NCBI GenBank assembly: GCA_003225335.1
Contig: QHZE01000096.1
Coordinates: 1-33,702 of the forward strand
DNA from: Acidobacteriota bacterium
Lineage (GTDB): Bacteria; Acidobacteriota; UBA6911
Direction of reading: 5' to 3'
DNA length: 33,702 bases
The notes under the pieces are model-generated. The model did not search any database and was not told the DNA's origin. It worked only from the letters and a program-made list of their open reading frames with translations. Numbering within the stretch: position 1 is the stretch's first letter; every line of letters begins with the position of its first letter. Positions 8,610 to 17,267 of this stretch are shown here, piece by piece. The position numbers and the translations under genes are program-made.

Positions 8610-9575
8610 TCATTTGCCGGAAGAGATCCCGAAATCGAGCATCCGTTCGTTGTTCGCGGTGATATCCGCCTCCAGCTCTTTCTCGTCAACCCAGGAAGCG
8701 GAACGCGCCTGCTCAAGCGATTGCGGGATCTGCGACGGCTGAAGCGGCTGTCGAGCGGGCCCTGCCTCAATCGCCTTTGCTTCAGCGTGCTCTATGAATT
8801 CAGTATCCCCTCCTGGCACAAGGCTCGCTTCTGCCTTTGCCGGCGATTCGGGAGTAAGCGGCGGGGTCGAGATCGATAGTTTCGGAGAAGTATCGGCCTT
8901 CGCCTGCACTTCGGGATCGGGCGCCGGGAGAGTCTCGGCCCGTGCATGCTCCCCTTCCACTTTCAAATAGCGTTCTTCCACCTTATCGGAAGGGAAGGCG
9001 CGCGGCGTCTGGACTACGTTGGAGCGCGCTAGCGGATAAAAGCGGCCGTCTTCGGTCTTAAGACCCAGATCCGCGTAGTACGACCTTGCCGGACTCCAGA
9101 GGTGCACATACCAGTTCCCGGCTTCCAACTGTATGTCGACATCGAACGAAGCGCGACCGCCTTCACGGGACACCCGATCCGTAATGTCGCAAAAGCGCAA
9201 AGCGGCCTGGATCCGCCGGTCATCCATTTGGCCCCTGGCCCTCTCGAGATCGCCGCCGTCTACATACCAGTATGCGTGAATGAGGTAGGGGTTGACAGGC
9301 AGCAATATCACGGTGGACTCTTCCCAGGGTGCAGACAGGTCGCCAGTCTCCATGACAAGAGGATACGAAATGCGTGAAGGTTCCGCCCTTTCGGCGCGCG
9401 ACTCTGTTGCTTTCGATACCTCCCCGTCCCTTCTGCCAAAGAATCTGAATTCAGCAGGGAGATCCACGCGGCTCCGCAGCAATCCCAGCCCGATGCGGCC
9501 TAACACGTCCACGAGTCTCACCAGGGGTCTGTAAAACATCGCAAATACCAGTCCGAGCGCAGAGGCAATACTCAT
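8610..9575 (-). CDS. DUF4912 domain protein
   Basis: A 321-residue protein with a hydrophobic N-terminus (about residues 1-30, FAMFYRPLVRLVDVLG), so it may associate with a membrane. The core (about 75-205) fits DUF4912: an AYWYVD strand, a LRFCDITDR strand, a GNWYVHLW segment, a YYADLGLKTEDG strand and the closing LARSNVVQTPR motif. After it comes a low-complexity Pro/Ala/Glu-rich tail of about 100 residues. From established knowledge, DUF4912 genes often sit beside GH57 DUF1957 genes, as here, but the biochemical role is unknown to me. The mostly beta, aromatic-rich core would suit carbohydrate binding; that is inference. The start has GGAG five bases upstream. It is probably co-transcribed with the GH57-GT5 fusion downstream. 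Confidence 0.85.
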   Translation of the reverse strand: MSIASALGLVFAMFYRPLVRLVDVLGRIGLGLLRSRVDLPAEFRFFGRRDGEVSKATESRAERAEPSRISYPLVMETGDLSAPWEESTVILLPVNPYLIHAYWYVDGGDLERARGQMDDRRIQAALRFCDITDRVSREGGRASFDVDIQLEAGNWYVHLWSPARSYYADLGLKTEDGRFYPLARSNVVQTPRAFPSDKVEERYLKVEGEHARAETLPAPDPEVQAKADTSPKLSISTPPLTPESPAKAEASLVPGGDTEFIEHAEAKAIEAGPARQPLQPSQIPQSLEQARSASWVDEKELEADITANNERMLDFGISSGK

Positions 9576-9693
9576 CGGGTCTCCGGGACCTCTCGCCTCT
9601 TAGTCCGTACTCCCTGCGTTTACCTTCCGGGTTGAAAGGTCTTCGAGCATTCAAGCGCTCCATAGACGTCATGATAGTGTCATTCGCCACAGC

Positions 9694-9748
9694 GACACTG
9701 AGACACGGAGAAAAACTGGCCACGAATTTCACGAATTACACGAAAACA
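9694..9748. repeat. Composite repeat: CACTGAGA plus CACGAATT words
   Basis: The CACTGAGACACGGAG words run into AAAAACTGGCC and then into CACGAATTT, CACGAATTA, CACGAAAAC units at 9-bp spacing. The same compound arrangement recurs in inverted orientation at 29181-29235. It lies in the 299-bp gap between the DUF4912 gene and the REC-phosphatase gene, which shows no other feature. Confidence 0.7.
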
Positions 9749-9874
9749 AGCGGGCGGTTCACACAGCTTTGCGTCACATTACTCTCGTCAGCGATATACA
9801 CCCGTCTGAGATCGAAGAAAATTCGTGGCAAATTGTTTCCGGCGCCACTTCTATTCAGAGTCGGGCCCCAATTA

Positions 9875-11062
9875 TCAATTGAGGCGGTGGACCGTCAGCA
9901 GCGTGTAGTCGTCGGTCGGGCTGGCGTTGCCCAGGAACTTGCCAAGAATTGCGTCCAGGGAGTTTAGAAACTCCTCGTTTTCCAGTTGAGCGTTCTCTCT
10001 GAGCAGCGCTGGAAGCATGGCGCCGAACACCGACAGGTCGTCGGGCGACGCCTCGGAGATCCCGTCTGTAAAGGCAAAGAGCCGGTCTCCGGAGGATAGT
10101 TGAATCTCCTGATCGACGTAGCCGCCTTCTCCGAATACTCCAAGACAGAAGCCCGTGGACTCCAACTTTTTGACGTCCCGGTTGGATCTTTTGTACAGGA
10201 GCGGAGGTACGTGCCCCGCAAGGGCATAAACAAGCAGGCCCGTTTCGCAGTTCAGGACGCCCGAAAAGGCTGTCAGGTACTTGCCTCGATCCGCGCAGAA
10301 CTGGAAGGCATGGTTCAGCAGCGACAGAATCTTCGAGGGGCGTGTCTCCGCAGAGAGCGCGTCCTCGAGAGCGATCTTGAGCATGGCAGCCAGAAGGGCC
10401 GCCGATACGCCGTGGCCCACAGCATCCGCCAGAAAGATGCTGGCCAGATTCCCGCCAAGCGGGCGCAGATCGTAAAAATCTCCGCCAATGTTAGCCACGG
10501 GCCTGTAGCGGGTGAGGATCTGAAAAGGGCCCTGGTCCATGCGCGCAGGGGAAAGCATGCTCGTCTGAAGTCGCGCCGCCATTTCCAGTTCCTGCATCAT
10601 CTTTCGATTCAAGAGCGCTTGCTGGCGCAGGCTGGTCTGCAGCGCCTGAATGGCTTCATTCAATTGGCGGTTTTTGAGGAGCAGCTCTTCCTGCAATTTT
10701 TGCACGCGCTCGGCCGCGTGCACCCTGGCCACGAGCTCTCGCAGCTCAAAAGGCTTGGGCAGATAATCATCGGCTCCCGCCTCCAGGCCGCGCTCTACTT
10801 CAGCCAATTCGGCCCGAGCCGTCAGCATGATCACATAAGTATGCGGCACGTTCTCCATTGCGCGCAGGCGGCTCAAGACACCGTAACCGTCCAGGACGGG
10901 CATGTTGACGTCAAGAATCATGATATCGGGACGGACCTGCTCCACGAGACGGAGCCCTTCCAGCCCGTCCGGCGCCGGTAAGACCTCGTAGCCCAAAGAC
11001 GAAAGCTTCTCAACAAGAAGGTCGCGAATGGAACGTTCATCGTCAACGATCAGAATGCGCAT
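9875..11062 (-). CDS. Response regulator with SpoIIE/RsbU-type PP2C phosphatase
   Basis: A 395-residue signalling protein. Residues 1-120 form a receiver domain with the acidic pair Asp7-Asp8, phospho-acceptor Asp51 in MILDVNMP, and the Lys of YLPKPFEL. A predicted coiled coil (about 115-175) links it to a SpoIIE-type PPM phosphatase. That domain has GGDFYDL, DAVGHG, FTDGISEA and a final DDYTLL, the metal-binding Asp motifs of the family. Such proteins usually dephosphorylate a STAS-domain anti-sigma antagonist when the receiver is phosphorylated. No histidine kinase, anti-sigma factor or STAS protein is in the window, so the partners are elsewhere. The start was set at 11062 because the receiver's MRILIVDDE begins there with AGAGG just upstream; a longer reading frame runs to 11140 but adds only non-conserved residues. 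A link to the glucan genes is possible but not shown. Confidence 0.9.
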   Translation of the reverse strand: MRILIVDDERSIRDLLVEKLSSLGYEVLPAPDGLEGLRLVEQVRPDIMILDVNMPVLDGYGVLSRLRAMENVPHTYVIMLTARAELAEVERGLEAGADDYLPKPFELRELVARVHAAERVQKLQEELLLKNRQLNEAIQALQTSLRQQALLNRKMMQELEMAARLQTSMLSPARMDQGPFQILTRYRPVANIGGDFYDLRPLGGNLASIFLADAVGHGVSAALLAAMLKIALEDALSAETRPSKILSLLNHAFQFCADRGKYLTAFSGVLNCETGLLVYALAGHVPPLLYKRSNRDVKKLESTGFCLGVFGEGGYVDQEIQLSSGDRLFAFTDGISEASPDDLSVFGAMLPALLRENAQLENEEFLNSLDAILGKFLGNASPTDDYTLLTVHRLN

Positions 11063-11174
11063 GGCCTCTCGCTTTCGGGGAAAAGAGTGGATGCACAGTA
11101 TAGCCTGGATTCCGGCCTGGTACATAGCCCCATTGTGCATTCTCCAACGGTCTCGGCAAAGTCAGCGATTTCTT

Positions 11175-11258
11175 GAAAATGACAAATGACCAATAACCGA
11201 TGACAGATGACAAGTCCACGGGCAATCCGGGCCGCTCTATTTGTCATTTGTCATTTTG
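11175..11258. repeat. Palindromic repeat, AATGACAAATGAC family
   Basis: The left arm has AATGACAAATGACC followed by degenerate GATGACAGATGACAAG words at about 8-bp spacing. The right arm is TTTGTCATTTGTCATTTT, complementary to the left. It lies in the gap upstream of the REC-phosphatase gene. Confidence 0.65.
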
Positions 11259-11451
11259 AGTCCGAGGGCGGGCCTGGAAGCCTTGGAGCTCCGCGCTCTG
11301 AGCGTGAAGTGGTCCATGTTATCTTTCCAACGACTTTGCCGTTGTTCGTGCCCCAGGGTAACCGGATTCAGGCTACGCCATGTTCCTCAGACTGACCGAA
11401 AAATTCTTGCACCAGCAGCGTCCATAATCAACCATGTTGGCTCCGTAGGGT

Positions 11452-11657
11452 GCAATTAGTGGGAGTCGCCTCAGGTGTCCGCCTTGGTCAACTGCAGACG
11501 AACAATCACGGCTCTTTTGGAGTGCGGCGGCTTGTCGCCGCTATGGCCCGGGCGTCAGAACGAAAGCGGCGACAAGCCGCCGCACTCCATATCGGGATCG
11601 TTATTTGTCCGTCTTTTGCGCCTATCCCGCGGCAGAAACTGACCCCCACTTCTAATT
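11452..11657 (+). mobile_element. MITE-like element with 23-bp inverted arms, copy 1
   Basis: A non-coding element of about 205 bp. The ends carry GCAATTAG and CTAATT words in inverted orientation, next to GTGGGAGTC and GACCCCCAC. The centre is a perfect 23-bp inverted repeat (11519-11541 and 11566-11588) with a 24-nt loop. A second copy lies inverted at 20387-20590, alignable over nearly the whole length. No transposase is encoded, so it would be mobilised in trans if it still moves. The exact ends are uncertain. Confidence 0.7.
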
Positions 11658-11730
11658 ACCCCCGGCGTGTTATGATGCCTTGCGTCTTTGAAAAATATAG
11701 ATAATTCTTGGAGGTCGGTAAGAGTCGCGA

Positions 11731-11825
11731 TTCTTAGCGTCTTCGCGTCTACGTGGTGAATTGGGTCGCTATAGATTGACGATTTACGACTAATCCGGGA
11801 TAAGACCGCTTCAATCGTCAATTCG
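11731..11825. repeat. CTTCGCGTCT fragment and ATTGACGATT palindrome
   Basis: The stretch TTCTTAGCGTCTTCGCG and GTGGTGAAT resembles the end of the 17180-17261 repeat. It is followed by GATTGACGATTTACGAC (from 11774) and its inverted partner TCAATCGTCAATTCG (11811-11825). The palindrome ends right at the first possible start of the SDR frame, which argues for a downstream SDR start. Confidence 0.55.
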
Positions 11826-11868
11826 AATGGCCGGGCTTTCGTCTCCGTCCATACAGGAATTCATTGGA

Positions 11869-12648
11869 ATGACTGCCAAGAACGTAATGGAACTTTTTCG
11901 CCTGGACGGCCGGCGCGCAGTGGTGACCGGCGCTGCCAGGGGTTTAGGGCGGACGATCGCCGAAGCACTTGCTCAAGCGGGCGCCAACGTTGTAATCGCC
12001 AGCCGCACGCTTTCCGATTGTCAGGCTGTGGCAGAGGAGATTGCTGCCTCCACCGGCCGTCGAACCTGGGCGTTTGTGGTGGACGTTGCGAATTCTTCCG
12101 AGATCAAGCGCTTCGCAGAGGAAGTAAGCAGCGTTTTCGGCCCTGTTGATATCCTGGTCAACAACGCCGGCATCAACATTCGCGGAGCCGCGGAGGAGCT
12201 TTCCGAAGCCGATTGGGACGCAGTGATTGCCACGAACCTCAAGGCCCCGTTTCTGTGCGCCCGCGCGTTCGGGCCGGCCATGTGCGAGCGCGGATGGGGG
12301 CGGATCATCAACATCGGATCGATTCTGTCGGCCGTCGGGCTCCCCGGCCGGGCTCCCTACGCTTCTTCCAAAGCCGGCCTGCTTAACCTCACGCGCGTGC
12401 TGGCGCTCGAATGGGGCAAAAAAGGGGTCACCGTAAATGCCATTTGTCCCGGCCCCTTCGCAACCGACATGAACAAACAGCTGCTGAGCGATCCGGCCCA
12501 ATACGAAGCCTTCGTCGAGAAAATTCCCATGGGCCGGTGGGGCGAACTGCATGAAATTGCGGGAGCGGCGGTTTTCCTCGCGTCTGATGCGGCATCATTC
12601 ATAACAGGCAGCGCCCTTTTCGTCGACGGCGGCTGGACAGCGCAATGA
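11869..12648 (+). CDS. SDR family NAD(P)-dependent oxidoreductase
   Basis: A classical short-chain dehydrogenase of 259 residues. It has the cofactor motif TGAARGLG near the N-terminus, NNAG on strand 4, and the catalytic set Ser151, Tyr164 and Lys168 (YASSK). The C-terminal end, [16 protein letters not shown], is usual for tetrameric SDRs. The sequence style ([21 protein letters not shown]) is closest to gluconate 5-dehydrogenase or 2-deoxygluconate 3-dehydrogenase-type enzymes, but 3-oxoacyl-ACP-reductase-like enzymes look similar, so the substrate is open. Three in-frame ATGs are possible (11827, 11869, 11887). The first lies at the edge of a repeat; 11869 is a compromise without a strong ribosome site. 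The stop overlaps the next gene's start by 4 bases, so the two are translationally coupled. Confidence 0.88.
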   Translation: MTAKNVMELFRLDGRRAVVTGAARGLGRTIAEALAQAGANVVIASRTLSDCQAVAEEIAASTGRRTWAFVVDVANSSEIKRFAEEVSSVFGPVDILVNNAGINIRGAAEELSEADWDAVIATNLKAPFLCARAFGPAMCERGWGRIINIGSILSAVGLPGRAPYASSKAGLLNLTRVLALEWGKKGVTVNAICPGPFATDMNKQLLSDPAQYEAFVEKIPMGRWGELHEIAGAAVFLASDAASFITGSALFVDGGWTAQ

Positions 12649-13136
12649 CCCAACTGCTTTACGAATACAACCGCTGGGCCAACGCCAGAGTGTTGAAGAC
12701 CGTTTCGGCGCTGACAGAGGAGCAGTTCAGGCGAGATTTAGGGGGAAGCTACCGTTCCGTGCGGGACGCGCTCGTACACATCCTGTCGGCGGAATGGATC
12801 TGGCTCATGCGCTGGAAGGGGACATCGCCGCAGGCGATGGTCGACCCGGCTGAATTTCCACGTCTGGACCTGGTGGCGGCAAAGTGGTCCCAGATCGAAA
12901 AGGAACAGGCCGCGTTCGTCAAGGGAGTGACGGATGAATCCCTGAAAGAGGTCATCACTTACGTGAATACCCGAGGCGAAACCTGGCGGTATCCGCTGAC
13001 GCATATGATGCAGCACCTGGTGAACCATTCCTCCTACCACCGAGGTCAGGTTTCTTTGATGTTACGGCAGCTCGGGGCGGAGCCGGTGCCCACAGACTTG
13101 CTCGTCTTCTTCGACGCGGGAGGACAAGTTGACTGA
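12645..13136 (+). CDS. DinB-family four-helix metalloprotein
   Basis: A 163-residue protein of the DinB/YfiT fold, four helices around a divalent metal. The N-terminus, [13 protein letters not shown], is typical. The predicted metal ligands are the His of [10 protein letters not shown] in helix 2 and two His in [15 protein letters not shown] in helix 3. Relatives include thiol-dependent transferases (bacillithiol or mycothiol S-transferases, maleylpyruvate isomerase), but most members have no known reaction and none can be assigned here. The ATG overlaps the SDR stop (ATGA), so it is expressed with the SDR, perhaps in the same detoxification or catabolic step. That link is inference. Confidence 0.88.
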   Translation: MTQLLYEYNRWANARVLKTVSALTEEQFRRDLGGSYRSVRDALVHILSAEWIWLMRWKGTSPQAMVDPAEFPRLDLVAAKWSQIEKEQAAFVKGVTDESLKEVITYVNTRGETWRYPLTHMMQHLVNHSSYHRGQVSLMLRQLGAEPVPTDLLVFFDAGGQVD

Positions 13137-13182
13137 GAATCCGCTGCTTTCAGGCTAACCACCCGCGTCACCGTGCAATTAG

Positions 13183-13203
13183 AAGAAGTGCGAGGCACTT
13201 CTT
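13183..13203. repeat. Short perfect hairpin after the DinB-like gene
   Basis: AAGAAGTGC and GCACTTCTT form a perfect 9-bp stem with a 3-nt loop, 46 bases after the DinB-like stop. There is no T-run, so it is not a standard intrinsic terminator. It is preceded by GTGCAATTAG, the same word that ends the MITE-like elements, so it may be a solo end of that family. Confidence 0.5.
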
Positions 13204-13235
13204 AGGCGCCATTGATCTCGGGTAGTTGCGAGACA

Positions 13236-13340
13236 CTCTTATGGGACACGGATTTTCACAGACGCCACGGAAAAGTACGGGTCTCAATTTTTTGTCCGTG
13301 AGAATCCGTGACATCCGTGTGAATCCGTGTCCCATAAGAG
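13236..13340. repeat. Palindromic repeat, CACGGATT family (copy 2)
   Basis: The arms start CTCTTATGGGACACGG and end CCGTGTCCCATAAGAG, a perfect outer match. Inside, GGATT-type units repeat at about 10-bp spacing on the right arm (AATCCGTG, CATCCGTG, AATCCGTG). It is related to the copy at 5212-5302 but has a longer loop. Confidence 0.8.
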
Positions 13341-13394
13341 CTTTTCTTAAGGACCCAATTCTTTTTTGGTTGCGGCCGAAGGGTTGCGCTGTGA

Positions 13395-13423
13395 AATTCG
13401 TGGCCAATAAAAGGCCACGAATT
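13395..13423. repeat. CACGAATT hairpin
   Basis: AATTCGTGGCC and GGCCACGAATT form a perfect 11-bp stem with a 7-nt loop. Further CACGAATT-like units follow to about 13440. It shares its word with the repeats at 9718 and 29181. Confidence 0.65.
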
Positions 13424-13552
13424 CCACGAATTGACCCGAATTAAAATCTCCACGGCTTCTTGAGGAATTCACGGCACACATTGACAGATGCACGCGCCTT
13501 GCATCTGCCTGCGCGGCGCGTCAAAATGCCTGCCTATTCTTGTGCGAACCCT

Positions 13553-13559
13553 AAGGAGG
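13553..13559 (+). promoter_or_regulatory. Ribosome binding site deciding the receptor start
   Basis: AAGGAGG lies 6 bases before a GTG at 13566. It favours this GTG over the upstream in-frame ATG at 13488, which has no such site and would put 26 extra residues before the signal peptide. Confidence 0.8.
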
Positions 13560-13565
13560 TTTCTA

Positions 13566-16500
13566 GTGAGTCCAGATGGCAAGCATTTCAAGATCGCGTT
13601 TGTGGTCCTTCTGTACTTTCTCTTCAACACGACGACCCTTCGAGCCGACGTGACCGGAACGATCCTGGGAACCATCGCAGACCCGAGCGGAGCGGCAGTG
13701 CCGGGGGCTAAAGTCACCCTCTCAAACGCGGGCACAGGATTCAATCGCCAGACTACTACGGATTCGACGGGCTTCTATGAGTTTCTGTCCGTGCCGGTCG
13801 GGGAGAACTATGCCGTTGAGGTCGAAGTGAGCGGCTTCCGTAAATCCACGCAGACGGGCATCAAGCTGTTGGTCAACCAGCGCTATCGCGCGGACTTTCA
13901 GCTTGCCGTCGGTGAGATCACACAGTCGGTGGAGGTTTCAGCCAGTCCCGTTCAGGTGGAAAGCACCAGTACCCAGCTTGGAGACGTCATCGAAGACCGC
14001 AAGATGACGAACCTCCCTCTGAACGGCCGCAGTTACATCGACCTGCTTGGATTGCAGGCCGGTGTCGTTCCCATCACATCGGACGTGCAGTTCACGGATC
14101 GCCCTATCGGTGGGACGGGCGGCGCCGGCAACGTTTCGGTAAATGGGCAACGGGAATCTGCCAACGCCTTTTTGGTGAATGGGGGAGACGTCGAGGAAGG
14201 GCGGAACAACGGGGCATCCATCGTGCCCACTCTCGATTCGATCCAGGAGTTTCGCCTGGTCACCAACTCCTTCGACGCCGAATACGGCCGTTTCTCGGGG
14301 GCCATTGTCAATGCGGTGACCAAGTCGGGCAATAATGATTTTCACGGAACGGCCTTCGAATTCCTGCGCAATGAGAAGCTGGATGCCCGCAATTTCTTTG
14401 ATCCCCAGAAGGGGGTTTTCAAACGCAATCAATTTGGCGGCGTTTTCGGGGGGCCCATCCTGAAGAACCGTCTCTTCTTCTTCGGCGACTATCAGGGGAC
14501 CCGCGAATCGCGGGGGCTCTCCAGCGGGAACATCCTGGTTCCGTCACTCCTCAACCGGACCGGTGATTTTTCCGACGTGGAGGCGACCGGGTTCTCCGAC
14601 CTCAAGGGCCGAGTGCGCGGCGACAGCGTTGCCGGGAACGGAACCTTCGATGAAGCGCTCAGCCAGAGGCTGGGATACGCCGTGACTTCCGGCGAGCCCT
14701 ATTGGGAGGCGGGTTGCAACACGCTGGCGGATGCCCAGGCAGGAAGATGCGTCTTTCCCGGCCGCGTTATCCCCCAGCGCGCCTGGTCGCCGGTCTCTGC
14801 GGCCACTCTGAAGTTTGTTCCCACGCCGACCGGCACTCTGGCCGGACAACCCTTCTTTGCCACCAGCGCTGAAAAACAAACCGTCCACGATGACAAGTGG
14901 GGGCTACGTGTCGACCTGACCCATAAGCAAACCGGGGACTGGTCAATCTATTACCACTATGATGACTCAACGGTGCTGCGTCCGTTTCCTGCCTCCACCT
15001 CGAATGTGCCGGGCTTCCCGGCCGAGACGCCGCAGCGGGGACAGCAAGCAAACCTCTCCAACACCTTTACCCTCGGGCCCACCGCGGTCAATGAGGCCCG
15101 GATCAACTTCACCCGCCTTGCCCTGACCTTGAACAAGCCGTCAGCCGGATTGGGCGAAGTGGCCGACTTTGGCTACAAGAGCGGCGGCCTTGGCATACTC
15201 TCCACCGATCCTACGCTCGAGGGTGTTCCTCCGAACGGCCTGTTTGGGGCGACCGGGCTCTCCTTCGGCCTTCCGGATGGGACAACCGGGCAGTTCAATA
15301 ACAGCTTTCAGGGCCTCGACAACTTCTCCAAGATCGTAGGCAAGCACACCATGAAGTTCGGCGGCGAATTTCGCTACATCCAGATCAACGAGCGGAACAC
15401 CTATGCGCAGAATGGTTACTTCGAATTTTACGGAAACGAAACCGGAAGCGACTTTGCCGATTACTTGATCGGAGCGCCCGACCTCTTCATCCAGTCCAGC
15501 CGCCAATTCCTGGACTCGCGCACGAAGTACGCGGGCGTCTACGGCCAAGACACCTACAAGATCAAACCCAACGTCACTCTTAATTACGGTCTGCGCTGGG
15601 AGGTAAGCCAGCCGTTCTATGACACCCAGGGCAAGATTCAAGCCTTCGTTCCCGGTCTTCAATCCCAGGTGTATCCGGATGCTCCTCGCGGATGGGTTTT
15701 CCCGGGAGATCCGGGAATTCCCAAGACACTGGCCCCCACGGACCGCAACAATTTCGCTCCCCGGGTCGGTCTTGCTTACTCGCCGGGCTTCAGCGATGGC
15801 TTCTTGGGCAAAGTTTTTGGCGGCCCCGGAAAGACCAGCATCCGCGCCGCGTATGGCATCTATTACACGGCCATTGAAGACTTGACGCTCTTCTTCGAAG
15901 TGGGTGATGCGCCCTTCGGACTTTTCTATGTCAGCCCTACCGAAGTCTATTTGGAGGAACCGTACAGAGATCGGAGACGCGGCAACAATCCGGGGCAGCG
16001 CTTCCCGTTTACGATACCGCCCCCGGGCGCGACGGGTATCTGGCCCCAGTTCCAGCCGGTCTCCAGTTCTCCGGGCTTTCAGGTCAACAATGTCTTGCCC
16101 TACGCCGAGCACTTCAATTTCAGCATCGAAAGACAAATCAAAGGCTCCATGATCTTGAGGCTTGGCTACGTGGGGACTCAAGGACATCATCTGATTGCCC
16201 AGACCTCTTTTAACCCGGGGAGCGCGGCGCGCTGCCTGGAGATTCGTCGAATCCTTGGCTCTGACGAAGGGTGCGGTCCCGGCGGTCAGGATCAGATCTA
16301 TGATCTGAATGGGGACGGGATTCTGACACCGGGAGTGGATGCCTTCGGAACTCGACCCTTCTCCGTCACTTCCGGACGTTATGTCGGCGACGGTCTCCTC
16401 GATTTCGCCAACAACAACTATTCGACCACCATTGCCAACTCGGCTTATCACGCGTTTCAACTCAGCTTTGAGAAACGCGCAGGAGACTTGCGGTTGCTGG

Positions 16501-17138
16501 GGGCGTATACCTGGTCGAAGTCGTTGGATAATGCGTCGGGCTTTGGAGATACCATCAATCCGTTTAATCATCGAGTCAGCAGGGCCCTGTCGTCTTTCGA
16601 CCTGACGCATAACTTCGTGGTCAGCTATAACTACGATTTGCCTTTCCACAGACTGGCGCCTTCCCGCGGCGCCGCGCGCAAACTCCTGGAGGGATGGCGG
16701 ATCAACGGCATTACGCGCTTTACCACGGGCTTGCCTATCACCATGGGCGCCAGCGGGGATCATTCCCTGTGCGGTTGCGGCGGCGTGGACCGGCCTAATT
16801 ACAATGGTCAACCCGTTCGCTTCTTTAATCCCCGCGCCTCCGAGACCCACGACTACTTCTCCACGGATCAGTTTTCCGAAGAGGAACTTGGTGTGCCCGG
16901 CAACGCCAGCCGGCGCTCCATCCATGGTCCAGGCTTGAACAACTGGGATTTCTCTATCCACAAGTCGACGAAGATTGGCGAGAAACTTGCCGTGGAGTTT
17001 CGAGCCGAGCTGTTTAATGTTTTCAATCACGCGCAATTCATGAATCCGACCGGGAATCTCTCCTCCGGCAATTTTGGGAGAGTGACAGGGGCTCGGGACC
17101 CGCGCATCGGGCAGTTTGCTTTGAAGTTCATCTTCTAA
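13566..17138 (+). CDS. TonB-dependent receptor, Oar-like, with carboxypeptidase-regulatory domain
   Basis: An outer-membrane beta-barrel transporter of 1,190 residues. A signal peptide (hydrophobic core IAFVVLLYFLF, likely cut after LRA at residue 27) leads into a carboxypeptidase-regulatory-like beta-sandwich (about 28-115: GTILGTIADPSGAAVPGAKV, then STGFYEF). A plug domain follows (LPLNGRSYIDLLGLQAG, SIQEFRLVTNSFDAEYGRFSG). The rest is a long barrel ending in LKFIF with the terminal Phe expected for BAM-dependent insertion. This Oar-type architecture is greatly expanded in Acidobacteriota, where ligands are mostly unknown. I see no substrate-specific clue. The start is a GTG with an ideal ribosome site. 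The gene is followed by a palindromic repeat and a secreted TPR protein on the same strand, which might share a transcript. Confidence 0.92.
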   Translation: MSPDGKHFKIAFVVLLYFLFNTTTLRADVTGTILGTIADPSGAAVPGAKVTLSNAGTGFNRQTTTDSTGFYEFLSVPVGENYAVEVEVSGFRKSTQTGIKLLVNQRYRADFQLAVGEITQSVEVSASPVQVESTSTQLGDVIEDRKMTNLPLNGRSYIDLLGLQAGVVPITSDVQFTDRPIGGTGGAGNVSVNGQRESANAFLVNGGDVEEGRNNGASIVPTLDSIQEFRLVTNSFDAEYGRFSGAIVNAVTKSGNNDFHGTAFEFLRNEKLDARNFFDPQKGVFKRNQFGGVFGGPILKNRLFFFGDYQGTRESRGLSSGNILVPSLLNRTGDFSDVEATGFSDLKGRVRGDSVAGNGTFDEALSQRLGYAVTSGEPYWEAGCNTLADAQAGRCVFPGRVIPQRAWSPVSAATLKFVPTPTGTLAGQPFFATSAEKQTVHDDKWGLRVDLTHKQTGDWSIYYHYDDSTVLRPFPASTSNVPGFPAETPQRGQQANLSNTFTLGPTAVNEARINFTRLALTLNKPSAGLGEVADFGYKSGGLGILSTDPTLEGVPPNGLFGATGLSFGLPDGTTGQFNNSFQGLDNFSKIVGKHTMKFGGEFRYIQINERNTYAQNGYFEFYGNETGSDFADYLIGAPDLFIQSSRQFLDSRTKYAGVYGQDTYKIKPNVTLNYGLRWEVSQPFYDTQGKIQAFVPGLQSQVYPDAPRGWVFPGDPGIPKTLAPTDRNNFAPRVGLAYSPGFSDGFLGKVFGGPGKTSIRAAYGIYYTAIEDLTLFFEVGDAPFGLFYVSPTEVYLEEPYRDRRRGNNPGQRFPFTIPPPGATGIWPQFQPVSSSPGFQVNNVLPYAEHFNFSIERQIKGSMILRLGYVGTQGHHLIAQTSFNPGSAARCLEIRRILGSDEGCGPGGQDQIYDLNGDGILTPGVDAFGTRPFSVTSGRYVGDGLLDFANNNYSTTIANSAYHAFQLSFEKRAGDLRLLGAYTWSKSLDNASGFGDTINPFNHRVSRALSSFDLTHNFVVSYNYDLPFHRLAPSRGAARKLLEGWRINGITRFTTGLPITMGASGDHSLCGCGGVDRPNYNGQPVRFFNPRASETHDYFSTDQFSEEELGVPGNASRRSIHGPGLNNWDFSIHKSTKIGEKLAVEFRAELFNVFNHAQFMNPTGNLSSGNFGRVTGARDPRIGQFALKFIF

Positions 17139-17179
17139 TGATTCTTCGCGTCTTTGTGCTAAAAGAGGATTTTGTATCT

Positions 17180-17261
17180 TCACCACGAAGACACGAAGAC
17201 GCGAAGATCCACCACGTTCTTGCCTGTGTGAATCTTCGTGTCTTCGTGTCTTTGTGGTGAG
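17180..17261. repeat. Palindromic repeat, CACGAAGA family
   Basis: The left arm (17180-17207) has CACGAAGA-type units at 8-bp spacing. The right arm (17232-17261) is its inverted partner and ends TTTGTGGTGAG. It fills the gap between the receptor stop and the TPR gene start; its last bases, GGTGAG, sit 6-7 bases before that ATG and could serve as its ribosome site. Confidence 0.75.
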
Positions 17262-17267
17262 ATTTTC

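Larger units (their letters stand above)
11063..11868. other. Gene-free, repeat-rich gap
   Basis: About 800 bases between the outward-pointing REC-phosphatase and SDR genes. It holds a TGACAAATGAC palindrome, one copy of the ~205-bp inverted-arm element, and short-period repeat fragments next to the SDR start. I saw no convincing ORF, RNA gene or promoter. Short frames in it read through repeats. Confidence 0.7.
13137..13565. other. Gene-free, repeat-rich gap
   Basis: About 430 bases between the DinB-like gene and the TonB-dependent receptor. From left to right it holds a GCAATTAG word with a 9-bp hairpin, a CACGGATT palindrome, a TTGGTTGCGGC word also seen near 33233, and a CACGAATT hairpin. 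A good ribosome site for the receptor closes the gap. No gene was seen. Confidence 0.7.
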
